A DNA stretch of 5,728 nucleotides from UMGS973 sp963609975 (GTDB lineage: Bacteria; Bacillota; Clostridia; Peptostreptococcales; Anaerovoracaceae). Made by a program: the position numbers and the translations under genes. Positions 1 to 5,712 of the stretch are shown piece after piece. How positions within the stretch are numbered: position 1 is the first letter of the stretch; every line of letters starts with the position of its first letter. A model generated the notes under the pieces. It was not told where the DNA came from and did no database searches. It saw nothing but the letters and a program-made list of their open reading frames with translations. The stretch covers positions 1-5,728 of the forward strand of contig CAVDMD010000133.1 in the NCBI GenBank assembly GCA_963609975.1, given 5' to 3'.

Positions 1-101
1 ACAGCTATATTAGATTACCAAATCCATCTCCCTTTGTCAATGCTTTTTTTGAAAATCTTTTGCAAAAGTTTTTGCCGGTTTTCTGAAGCTCCCGGAAGCC
101 C
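1..101. other. non-coding left flank downstream of the MFS gene
   Basis: No coding region is supported here. The stretch contains a 12-base AT-rich palindrome, CTTTTGCAAAAG, at 57-68. It overlaps a second weak inverted repeat (GCAAA at 62-66 with TTTGC at 71-75). No GC-rich hairpin followed by a T-run in the leftward direction is visible, so I cannot point to a convincing terminator for the MFS gene that ends at 102. The remainder is mostly taken up by the candidate leftward promoter. Confidence 0.5.
12..40 (-). promoter_or_regulatory. candidate sigma-A promoter reading left, out of the window
   Basis: On the minus strand a perfect TTGACA (35-40) is followed after exactly 17 bases by TAATCT (12-17). 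The -10 box is preceded by TGG, fitting the extended -10 pattern TGn. An A-rich stretch lies just upstream of the -35 box. The -10 box itself matches the consensus in only 3 of 6 positions, so the call rests on the -35 box, the spacing and the TGn. The gene it would serve lies to the left, outside the window. Confidence 0.4.
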
Positions 102-1265
102 CTATTCTGTGCGCCTGTGGAGCCCGAAACCTATATATAATATGACGCCTATCGCATTGTATACGGCAAAGAACATATACACTCCGCCGCTGCCCCATCC
201 GTCAAGTATGGCTCCGCCTATCATCTGGCATACTATGGCACTGGCGTTTGAGCTTACGGCATAATAACCTGACACCGCAAGCCCCGTAAGACCTGCCGGA
301 ACCAGCCTGCCTATATATCTGACCGCTTCGACAAGAACAATGCCGTTTACCATGCCCTGCAGGAAAAACAGCGCAGTTATCGCAGCCGCCGGAGGACAGG
401 CCGCATACCAGCCGTATCTGATTACCGATATTATCATTGCCGCCGGAATCATTTTTTCGAGGGTAAAGTGTTCTGACAGTTTTTGAGACCACGCCATAAA
501 CGGAGCCTCGCTTCCCACCATCAGAAGCATGGTCACCGCCATTCCCGCCATACTGCCCCCGCAGCCGCTGTAGAGAAATGTGAAGTATGTATTGTTGGCA
601 ACATTGGTGCCGCCCACAAAGAATACGGCAGCAACAAGCTTAATATATCTGCTGCTGTGAAGCAGAGCTCTGAACCCTGTTTTTCCCTCCGGGGCTGTCT
701 CCGCAGGCTGTGTTTCACATTCAGCAAAGAGTGCATTATCTCTTTTTTTCATCAGACTTATAAACACTGCGGACAGTATATAGCTTGCAGCATAGATGAA
801 GAATATTGCTCTGAGATCCGCAGCACCTGCAATACGCCCTGAAATGAAAACTCCCACCGCATATCCTACGGCGCCCCACATTCTTGCCTGCCCCAGAGCT
901 CTGCCCTCATCAATGCACATTGCATCCACAAGCCCCGTGACAGGAGCCTGAAAAAAATACATTACCGCATATATAATCAGGAATATGCCGTACATATGCA
1001 CTGCCGAAAGTCCGAGAGCCGTAAATGCCGCGCATATGCACAGCAGTCTTACAACTCTGCTGCCGTTTTGGCATCTGTCAAACACACCGCCCCAGAATGC
1101 AGAGGCAAATATTGCAGCAAGCGTGCCTGCCGCGGTAACAGTACCGATCTGAGCTCCCGTGAATCCCTGCTGCGCAAGATACCTGCCTATAAGCGGCATC
1201 ATCGAACCTATTGCCATATACGAAAATGTATAGATAAAAATATATCTGATATGTGCTCTGTCCAT
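102..1265 (-). CDS. MFS transporter (MFS_1-like/LacY-like family)
   Basis: An integral inner-membrane transporter of 387 residues, a normal length for a 12-helix major facilitator protein. About twelve hydrophobic segments can be counted: six before and six after a charged central loop near residues 172-207, the expected 6+6 layout. Helix 1 carries a proline at residue 24. The helix 2-3 loop has a motif-A-like WGGVFDR (58-64). A second family-like stretch, G-Q-A-R-M-W-G-A-V-G-Y (125-135), resembles the GxxRxWGxxGY pattern of the MFS_1-like (LacY/nucleoside permease) branch. Substrate is unknown; family members move sugars, nucleosides or drugs by proton coupling. The ATG at 1263-1265 is preceded by GAGAGG. 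The gene is transcribed alone, divergently from the DUF421 gene, and has its own promoter candidate. No lesion is visible. Confidence 0.88.
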   Translation of the reverse strand: MDRAHIRYIFIYTFSYMAIGSMMPLIGRYLAQQGFTGAQIGTVTAAGTLAAIFASAFWGGVFDRCQNGSRVVRLLCICAAFTALGLSAVHMYGIFLIIYAVMYFFQAPVTGLVDAMCIDEGRALGQARMWGAVGYAVGVFISGRIAGAADLRAIFFIYAASYILSAVFISLMKKRDNALFAECETQPAETAPEGKTGFRALLHSSRYIKLVAAVFFVGGTNVANNTYFTFLYSGCGGSMAGMAVTMLLMVGSEAPFMAWSQKLSEHFTLEKMIPAAMIISVIRYGWYAACPPAAAITALFFLQGMVNGIVLVEAVRYIGRLVPAGLTGLAVSGYYAVSSNASAIVCQMIGGAILDGWGSGGVYMFFAVYNAIGVILYIGFGLHRRTE

Positions 1266-1294
1266 AAAAACCTCTCAAAAAATATTACCGGACA

Positions 1295-1323
1295 AGTATA
1301 TCACAAAGGCTGTCTGCAAACAA
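1295..1323 (-). promoter_or_regulatory. candidate sigma-A promoter of the MFS transporter gene
   Basis: On the minus strand TTGTTT (1318-1323, 4 of 6 consensus positions) and TATACT (1295-1300, 5 of 6) are separated by exactly 17 bases. The -10 box lies about 30 bases upstream of the MFS start codon, leaving room for a short leader and the GAGAGG at 1271-1276. The divergent DUF421 gene must also start transcription in this 93-base spacer. On the plus strand I see only a TATATT (1332-1337) with no good -35 partner. Confidence 0.5.
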
Positions 1324-1358
1324 TATTACTGTATATTTCTGAATTTACGGAGGTTTGT

Positions 1359-2063
1359 ATGTCCATTGTACTGATAAGAACTTTTATTCTGTATTTCATA
1401 GTTCTGTTTGCCATAAGGATTATGGGCAAATCGGAGCTTTCTAAAATGTCGCCGTTTCAGATGGTGGTCATATTTATGATGGCCGAGCTTGCAGCAATTC
1501 CCATAGAGTCGCCCACCGTTTCATTCATAAGCGGTGTTATCGCCATTTTTACCCTGCTGTTTTTGCAGGTGCTGATATCATATATATCGATTAAAAGCGA
1601 GAAGTTCAAAAACTTCATAAACGGCAGACCCAGCGTCATAATAGAAAACGGTCAGATAAACCGTGAGGAGATGCGCCGCCTGCGGATTTCCATAAACGAT
1701 CTGATGGAACAGCTTCGCCTTGGCAACACGCCAAGCATTGCGGATGTAAATTATGCGGTGCTTGAATCAAACGGAAGTCTTTCCATAATTCCAAAGCCCG
1801 ACAGAAAAACCGTAACTCTGAAAGATATGGGGATTCCGGCCAAAAAAGAAATTCTGCCCTCGGTTGTAATATCGGACGGCACTCTGTACGAGGAAAATCT
1901 CACAAATGCAGGGCTTGACACCGGCACGCTCAAAGCCGGGCTTGCCTCCTGCGGTATAGAAAGCTTTGATGATGTGTTTCTGGCAGTATGCGATGAAAGC
2001 CGCAGGCTTCATCTATATGCGGCCGACAAAGATGACAGGACGGCAAAGGAGGTGAGCATATGA
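1359..2063 (+). CDS. DUF421 (YetF-like) membrane protein
   Basis: A 234-residue protein of the DUF421 family, whose molecular function is not established. Residues 3-20, 34-50 and 56-78 form three hydrophobic segments, with the family-like stretch M-G-K-S-E-L-S-K-M-S-P-F (22-33) between the first two. The soluble C-terminal part has the typical G-R-P-S-V-I-I-E-N-G (89-98), a basic helix leading to D-L-M-E-Q-L-R (114-120), and A-V-L-E-S-N-G-S-L-S-I (133-143). Length is usual for the family. I chose the ATG at 1359 because GGAGG (1349-1353) sits 5 bases before it and the family N-terminus begins there. The frame is open upstream to 996, but that part is antisense to the MFS gene and reads as low-complexity basic sequence. 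The stop overlaps the next start (ATGA), so the two proteins are probably made together and may interact at the membrane. Confidence 0.9.
   Translation: MSIVLIRTFILYFIVLFAIRIMGKSELSKMSPFQMVVIFMMAELAAIPIESPTVSFISGVIAIFTLLFLQVLISYISIKSEKFKNFINGRPSVIIENGQINREEMRRLRISINDLMEQLRLGNTPSIADVNYAVLESNGSLSIIPKPDRKTVTLKDMGIPAKKEILPSVVISDGTLYEENLTNAGLDTGTLKAGLASCGIESFDDVFLAVCDESRRLHLYAADKDDRTAKEVSI
2045..2054 (+). promoter_or_regulatory. strong ribosome binding site of the DUF4363 gene, inside DUF421
   Basis: AAAGGAGGTG is a near-perfect Shine-Dalgarno sequence placed 7 bases (from GGAGG) before the ATG at 2060. It lies within the last codons of the DUF421 gene. It fixes the start of the second gene and suggests that this gene is translated efficiently in its own right, as well as by coupling through the overlap. 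Confidence 0.8.
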
Positions 2064-2443
2064 GGGCGCTGGCTGTTTCAAGTATCTGTCTTGCGGTTCT
2101 GCTCGCAGGCTGGGGCGTTTTTCATTACATTTCCGCAGAAAAGACAGATGAATACATTACGGAAATAAAAGAAGTTATAATTCCTGCGGTAAGGGCTGAG
2201 AACTGGGCCGCAGCACAGGCCGGTTTTGATGAGTTCGGCCGGGACTGGCACCGCTACAAAAAGGCCGCCGCATATTTTTTTGATACGGCGGCACTGAACG
2301 AAGTCGATTATTCTGTCGCACGTGCCGAGGAGTTCATAAGAGCAAAGGATCCGTCCAACTCGGCGGGAGAGCTGGCTGCATTAAGAGAGCAGTTTAAGTT
2401 TCTTCATAAAAACGAAAGCATATCCATGGGAAATATTTTCTGA
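2060..2443 (+). CDS. DUF4363 family membrane-anchored protein
   Basis: A 127-residue protein. Residues 4-24 form one hydrophobic helix, most likely an uncleaved N-terminal anchor, with the rest outside the membrane. The remainder is mostly helical, with the family-like features W49, W63, the Y-F-F-D-T-A-A-L-N stretch near 72-80, and the ending S-I-S-M-G-N-I-F. These fit DUF4363, a Firmicute family of unknown function often found directly after a DUF421 gene. The start is set by the strong AAAGGAGGTG and overlaps the DUF421 stop by 4 bases, indicating one operon and coupled translation. The stop at 2441-2443 is only 4 bases from the stop of the converging activase gene, and no dedicated terminator separates them. 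The family call rests on remembered family pattern, not on a search. Confidence 0.8.
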   Translation: MRALAVSSICLAVLLAGWGVFHYISAEKTDEYITEIKEVIIPAVRAENWAAAQAGFDEFGRDWHRYKKAAAYFFDTAALNEVDYSVARAEEFIRAKDPSNSAGELAALREQFKFLHKNESISMGNIF

Positions 2444-2447
2444 CGCA

Positions 2448-3401
2448 TCAGACCGGGGCTTTGCTCTGATATCTGCCGCATCTGTCCTGAAAGCAGCCAA
2501 GCAGAGCATCACCCTCCATAAGTCTTACCACCTGACAGCTGTTGCCGCACCCGCTGCAGGTAAATTCTTCTGCATGGACTTCTCCAAGGTCTGCATCAAA
2601 GCCTTTGAACCGGCTTTTGTTTTTGGCAACGGCTTCCGCGGCAATTATTGCAGCTCCCACAGCACCCATTACTGTATTATGCTCAGGCACTCTGATTTCC
2701 GCCCCTATTTCCTCTTCAAAGGCTTTTTTAATACCTGCGTTGCAGGACACTCCGCCCTGAAAGCAAAACCCCGGCTCAAGTTTTTTACCTCTTGCCACAT
2801 TGCTCATATAGTTTCGTACAAGAGCCCTGCACATCCCTGCCAGTATGTTTTCTGCAGATACTCCCATCTGCTGCTTATGAATTATATCGGACTCTGCAAA
2901 CACCGCGCACCTTCCTGCCACAGATACCGGCGCATCGGCCTGCAGAGCAAGTCGCCCGATGTCCGAGGTTTTAATTCCCATTCTCTCTGCCTGCCTGTCA
3001 AGAAACGAGCCTGTGCCTGCCGCGCATACCGTATTCATTGCAAAGTCTCTGACATATCCGTCTTTAATAAGTATTATCTTTGAATCCTGTCCGCCGATTT
3101 CAAAGACTGTTCTGACCTCCGGATAAAGCGCCGCAACAGCTCTGCCGTGAGCCGTTATTTCGTTTTTGACGGCATCCGCGCCTGTCATCATGGCGGCTAT
3201 GGCTCTGCCGCTTCCGGTTGTCCCGGCGCCTGCTATATCCTCTGACCGAAATTCTCTCCCAAGAAGCTTCATTCCGCGGGCCACAGCTCTGATGGGACTG
3301 CCTTCTGTTTTGAGGTAAAGTTTTTTCAGCACGCTGTTTTTTTCATCAATTACAACAAAGTCGGTACTCACCGACCCCACATCTATACCAAGATACTTCA
3401 T
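2448..3401 (-). CDS. 2-hydroxyacyl-CoA dehydratase activase-like ATPase (BadF/HgdC family)
   Basis: A 317-residue ASKHA-fold ATPase. In characterised relatives (HgdC) a homodimer bridges one [4Fe-4S] cluster and uses ATP to drive a very-low-potential electron into a partner dehydratase. Visible here: phosphate-1 loop G-I-D-V-G-S-V-S-T-D (5-14), A-G-T-T-G-S-G-R (59-66), phosphate-2 motif I-G-G-Q-D-S-K (102-108), and N-T-V-C-A-A-G-T-G-S-F-L-D (123-135) with C126. Next come G-R-C-A-V-F-A-E-S (163-171) with C165, and F-Q-G-G-V (214-218). C126 and C165 match the two cluster ligands of HgdC. The protein is longer than the roughly 260-residue HgdC because of a C-terminal tail with C282, C285, C289, C303 and C308. 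Its ATG overlaps the stop of the upstream dehydratase-like gene by 4 bases and follows AAAGGA. It is the last gene of a three-gene operon. The activase role is well supported; the substrate of the system is not known. Confidence 0.92.
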   Translation of the reverse strand: MKYLGIDVGSVSTDFVVIDEKNSVLKKLYLKTEGSPIRAVARGMKLLGREFRSEDIAGAGTTGSGRAIAAMMTGADAVKNEITAHGRAVAALYPEVRTVFEIGGQDSKIILIKDGYVRDFAMNTVCAAGTGSFLDRQAERMGIKTSDIGRLALQADAPVSVAGRCAVFAESDIIHKQQMGVSAENILAGMCRALVRNYMSNVARGKKLEPGFCFQGGVSCNAGIKKAFEEEIGAEIRVPEHNTVMGAVGAAIIAAEAVAKNKSRFKGFDADLGEVHAEEFTCSGCGNSCQVVRLMEGDALLGCFQDRCGRYQSKAPV

Positions 3402-4471
3402 TTCCTGTCCTTTCTTTTTCTTGCCGCAAGCATATCCGCAAATGATTCCAGCCTGGTCAGATAACCGGCATCTCCTGTCATTTCATCAAACACCATATGC
3501 AGAACATCAATACTGTTTTTGTCCGCATTGTTTTCAAATACGGTTTTGGCTACGATTTCAGGCATACAGCCTGCCGGCATAAGCTGCACTATTCCGTCAA
3601 AGCCCAAAGCCTTGTAGTCATCTATCGCCTGTACTGTTTCGTGAGCGTATCCTCCTATGGCATACGGCATATAGCGGCTGTGTTTTCTTTTTGTTAATGC
3701 CGGTCTGACCGTATAGCCCGCCCACCAGCTGAGAGTCATCGTTTTCTGAAATGAAATCCCCATATTCATAAGCGTTTCCTCTATGTTGTGATTTGCAAAC
3801 GGCTCTATGCAGGTATATATTTCTCCCGTAAGCACCAGCCGCACCGGGTCTTTCCTCCTGCCGGTTCTGACTCTGTCTGCCAGTGTTTCGTAGCAGTCCA
3901 TAATTCCGAAAGCCTCTTTGAAGGTCTTTGCTTTTTCGATTTCATTAAACAGGTTTCTTCTAAGAGTCACAAGCTCTGCCGGATTTTGAACATATCCTGC
4001 CATAAAAAAGCACTGCTGCTCCAGCAGGTCTATTCTGAGCATCAGCTTTTGAGCCTTTCGCAGCATACGGATTGTTTTTACCGCGCCTGCAGAACCGTTA
4101 TCTTTCAGGCTTCGCAGTCTTGCCGCAAATTCTTTTTTCCCTATCGTTTTCGGTGAATCCAGTACAATCCATTTCATACTGCATCTGCACCCGTCCATCG
4201 TGTCTGCAAGCAGCTGGCAGTACTGCCCCAGTCTGCACGGGCCGTTGCTTGCCGCCATAACAGCCGTATCTGCGCCTTTTTGATATCCGTCAATCAGATT
4301 CCCTGCCATAAGCTTAAACGGCAGACATATTTCATCAGGCGAAATTCTGCTGCCGCACTCAAGCGTCGCCGCGCTGTTTAACTCCGGCACCGCCGTCTGT
4401 ATTCCCAAGGACTCAAGCAGAAGCCTAAGCGGTATATATGCCTTGCCTATATGGGGAAACGTAACTTTCAT
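3398..4471 (-). CDS. 2-hydroxyacyl-CoA dehydratase-like protein (COG3581-like)
   Basis: A 357-residue cytoplasmic protein that I place in the uncharacterised branch of the 2-hydroxyacyl-CoA dehydratase superfamily that travels with HgdC-like activases. It begins with the family-like M-K-V-T-F-P-H-I-G-K. Candidate Fe-S ligands are C39, C49 (in P-D-E-I-C-L-P-F-K, 45-53), C79 and C85 (in N-G-P-C-R-L-G-Q-Y-C, 76-85), and C302 (in M-P-A-G-C-M-P-E, 298-305). A helical middle part is followed by T-G-E-I-Y (215-219) and a Rossmann-like C-terminal half. It overlaps its neighbours by 4 bases on both sides, so all three proteins are probably made together. By analogy with HgdA/HgdB it may pair with the DUF2229 protein and receive electrons from the activase; this is inference. 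Start ATG follows GAGGGG at 7 bases. No catalytic activity can be named. Confidence 0.82.
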   Translation of the reverse strand: MKVTFPHIGKAYIPLRLLLESLGIQTAVPELNSAATLECGSRISPDEICLPFKLMAGNLIDGYQKGADTAVMAASNGPCRLGQYCQLLADTMDGCRCSMKWIVLDSPKTIGKKEFAARLRSLKDNGSAGAVKTIRMLRKAQKLMLRIDLLEQQCFFMAGYVQNPAELVTLRRNLFNEIEKAKTFKEAFGIMDCYETLADRVRTGRRKDPVRLVLTGEIYTCIEPFANHNIEETLMNMGISFQKTMTLSWWAGYTVRPALTKRKHSRYMPYAIGGYAHETVQAIDDYKALGFDGIVQLMPAGCMPEIVAKTVFENNADKNSIDVLHMVFDEMTGDAGYLTRLESFADMLAARKRKDRK

Positions 4472-5352
4472 ACCTCTGCCCCTCTGACTATGTCTCCAAA
4501 GGCTTCAAGTCTTGTTTCAAAGCCTGCCTCCGCTCTGTGCTCATCAATTTTGAGGCTGAAAACCGGTACGCCGGTAACATATTTATATATCATGCTTTCA
4601 AGTATGCTGTCTATGCCGCAGCCGGATGACGACATACATATAACCGCATCCACCGTTTTCTGCTCGGAGAGTATGACGGCTCTTGCAAGTATATCTGTAA
4701 GAGCCTCCCAGTACGGTCTTTTTAACAGGTGCAGGTTTTCTATCCTCGTTATTTTTTCGTACCTTGATATGTTCCTGCCCTGTATCACACCTATCCCCAT
4801 GCTGCGAAGTCTGTCTGCAAGGTTCATGTTGGAATAGGTGTTGCCCAGATTGTATTCATGCGCAGCTATGAATACATTGTGTCTGTAGCCCTCATCATCA
4901 CTGCAGCGGTATTCTCTCTGCACCTTTATGGCTCTGTCTATCGCTTTTGCAAGGCCACGCCTTTTTATCTTAATTTTTCTCAGCTGGTGCTTAATATATC
5001 TTCCCAGCTGTTTTCTGTCGTTTATCTCAACGGCTTTGTCAAACACCAGCCTGTCTGACGCAGCCATATCGGGCATACCGCATATCTCGGGGCACAGGCT
5101 TTCGCCGAATTCTGTTTTCATAATCCGCGGCACGCATACATACCTGCATTCTTCCGACAGTCTGTCTATCTGTCCTCTCATAACTTTTACGGGCAGGCAG
5201 GCCTCGTTTGCGCAAAGCCTGCCGCCGCGCTCTATTATATCCTGATCTATTTCGTCAACGTATTTAAGCTCTATCCCCATTTCCTCTGCCAAGGCGGTTA
5301 TAAAAGGGCGGTATCTGTAGTACACATAGCCCTTGGGCATTCCTATAATCAA
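4468..5352 (-). CDS. DUF2229-type acyl-CoA dehydratase activase-related protein (COG3580-like)
   Basis: A 294-residue protein, first gene of the operon. It starts with I-G-M-P-K-G-Y-V-Y-Y-R-Y (3-14), matching the IGIPRALLYYKY-like beginning of DUF2229 proteins. Candidate cluster cysteines are C47 and C52 (in C-A-N-E-A-C-L-P-V-K, 47-56), C87 and C91 (in L-C-P-E-I-C-G-M-P, 86-94), and C239 and C245 (in C-M-S-S-S-G-C-G, 239-246). The end has S-L-K-I-D-E-H-R-A-E-A-G-F-E-T-R-L-E-A-F (266-285), a segment usual in this family. The best start is TTG at 5350-5352: AGGAGG lies 8 bases before it and the family N-terminus begins there. The in-frame ATG four codons later is 20 bases from that site and would cut off the conserved start. 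In some genomes I recall this domain fused to the activase; here it is separate. Confidence 0.85.
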   Translation of the reverse strand: MIIGMPKGYVYYRYRPFITALAEEMGIELKYVDEIDQDIIERGGRLCANEACLPVKVMRGQIDRLSEECRYVCVPRIMKTEFGESLCPEICGMPDMAASDRLVFDKAVEINDRKQLGRYIKHQLRKIKIKRRGLAKAIDRAIKVQREYRCSDDEGYRHNVFIAAHEYNLGNTYSNMNLADRLRSMGIGVIQGRNISRYEKITRIENLHLLKRPYWEALTDILARAVILSEQKTVDAVICMSSSGCGIDSILESMIYKYVTGVPVFSLKIDEHRAEAGFETRLEAFGDIVRGAEV

Positions 5353-5396
5353 AACAAAAACCTCCTGAACAATATATAGATATTGTTGACAGGAGG
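5351..5396 (-). terminator. terminator-like hairpin after rqcP that also carries the next gene's ribosome binding site
   Basis: On the minus strand CCTCCTG (5390-5396) pairs with CAGGAGG (5361-5367), and the inner arms AACAATAT (5380-5387) and ATATTGTT (5368-5375) also pair perfectly. The loop is 4 bases (5376-5379) and a 2-base bulge lies at 5388-5389, giving 15 base pairs. TTTTTGTTTT (5351-5360) follows at once, the usual form of an intrinsic terminator, and the hairpin starts 14 bases after the rqcP stop. The AGGAGG in the 3' arm is also the ribosome binding site of the DUF2229-type gene, whose TTG start overlaps the end of the T-tract. The element could therefore limit both read-through and translation of the operon. 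The structure is read directly from the sequence; the regulation is inferred. Confidence 0.7.
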
Positions 5397-5410
5397 CTCA
5401 TTTGTTATAC

Positions 5411-5653
5411 CTACTGAATCACTTCATACATATCTGCCGCATCTTCTTTGCGCACAGTCTCAAGTATCTTCGTTATTCTGACCTTAATCACGCTGTTTCC
5501 GAATCTTATTTCGACCACATCGCCTTCTTTTACCTCTGTACCCGGCTTGGCCACTTTGCCGTTTACCGTTATTCTCTCCTGCTCACAGGCCTCCTTGGCA
5601 ACGGTGCGCCTTTTAATGAGTCTGGAGTTTTTAAGGTATTTATCTATTCTCAT
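5411..5653 (-). CDS. rqcP: RqcP (YabO-like), S4 RNA-binding protein of ribosome quality control
   Basis: An 80-residue protein that is nearly all S4 domain. The start M-R-I-D-K-Y-L-K (1-8), then S-R-L-I-K-R-R-T-V-A-K-E (10-21), the turn I-T-V-N-G-K-V-A-K-P (28-37), V-K-E-G-D-V-V-E-I (41-49), and A-A-D-M-Y (72-76) near the end line up closely with B. subtilis RqcP/YabO as I recall it. That protein binds stalled 50S subunits and helps RqcH add alanine tails to blocked nascent chains. R2 and R16, residues I recall as important in the B. subtilis protein, are present. ATG at 5651-5653 is preceded by AGGAG at 5 bases. In B. subtilis the following genes are yabP, yabQ and divIC; here the minus-strand neighbour is instead the dehydratase-like operon, behind a terminator-like hairpin. 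HslR-type heat-shock S4 proteins are the main alternative, but length and sequence favour RqcP. Confidence 0.9.
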   Translation of the reverse strand: MRIDKYLKNSRLIKRRTVAKEACEQERITVNGKVAKPGTEVKEGDVVEIRFGNSVIKVRITKILETVRKEDAADMYEVIQ

Positions 5654-5692
5654 ATTCTCTCCTAAACCAAAAATACTGCTGAAGCCCTAGTC

Positions 5693-5712
5693 CGGTTTGT
5701 GCAAGCAAACCG
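5693..5712. repeat. inverted repeat upstream of rqcP
   Basis: CGGTTTG (5693-5699) and CAAACCG (5706-5712) form a perfect 7-base-pair stem with a 6-base loop, 40 bases before the rqcP start codon. On the minus strand it is not directly followed by a T-run (the nearest is five T about 20 bases on), so it is a poor terminator. It may be a leader hairpin, the end of an upstream transcript or chance. The window ends 16 bases beyond it, so the upstream gene cannot be identified. Confidence 0.35.

Noticed and set aside
483..842. 119-codon plus-strand frame
   Set aside because: It is fully antisense to the well-supported MFS gene, and its translation is histidine/cysteine/serine-rich with no recognisable domain.
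1281..1329. Direct repeat AATATTAC (1281-1288 and 1322-1329) as an operator pair
   Set aside because: Eight AT-rich bases repeated once in an AT-rich spacer is easily chance, and there is no dyad symmetry or regulator gene next to it.
996..1358. In-frame upstream extension of the DUF421 gene to an ATG at 996
   Set aside because: This part is antisense to the MFS gene, reads as basic and cysteine-rich low-quality protein, and a good GGAGG sits right before the ATG at 1359 where the family N-terminus begins.
2574..3083. 169-codon plus-strand frame
   Set aside because: It lies entirely antisense to the activase gene, over its conserved motifs. Its product has no family pattern and no ribosome binding site was seen that would support it.
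3788..4156. 122-codon plus-strand frame
   Set aside because: It is the shadow of the dehydratase-like gene on the other strand; composition is that of a reverse-strand translation.
4451..4837. 128-codon plus-strand frame
   Set aside because: It is antisense to the DUF2229-type gene and the junction with its neighbour, with no independent support.
5338..5340. ATG at codon 5 as the start of the DUF2229-type gene
   Set aside because: It is 20 bases from AGGAGG and would remove the conserved first residues; the TTG at 5350-5352 has proper spacing and restores the family N-terminus.
5386..5411. Plus-strand TTGACA followed by TATACC as a promoter reading into rqcP antisense
   Set aside because: Spacing is only about 14 bases, and the TTGACA falls inside the hairpin arm, so it is probably a by-product of the inverted repeat.
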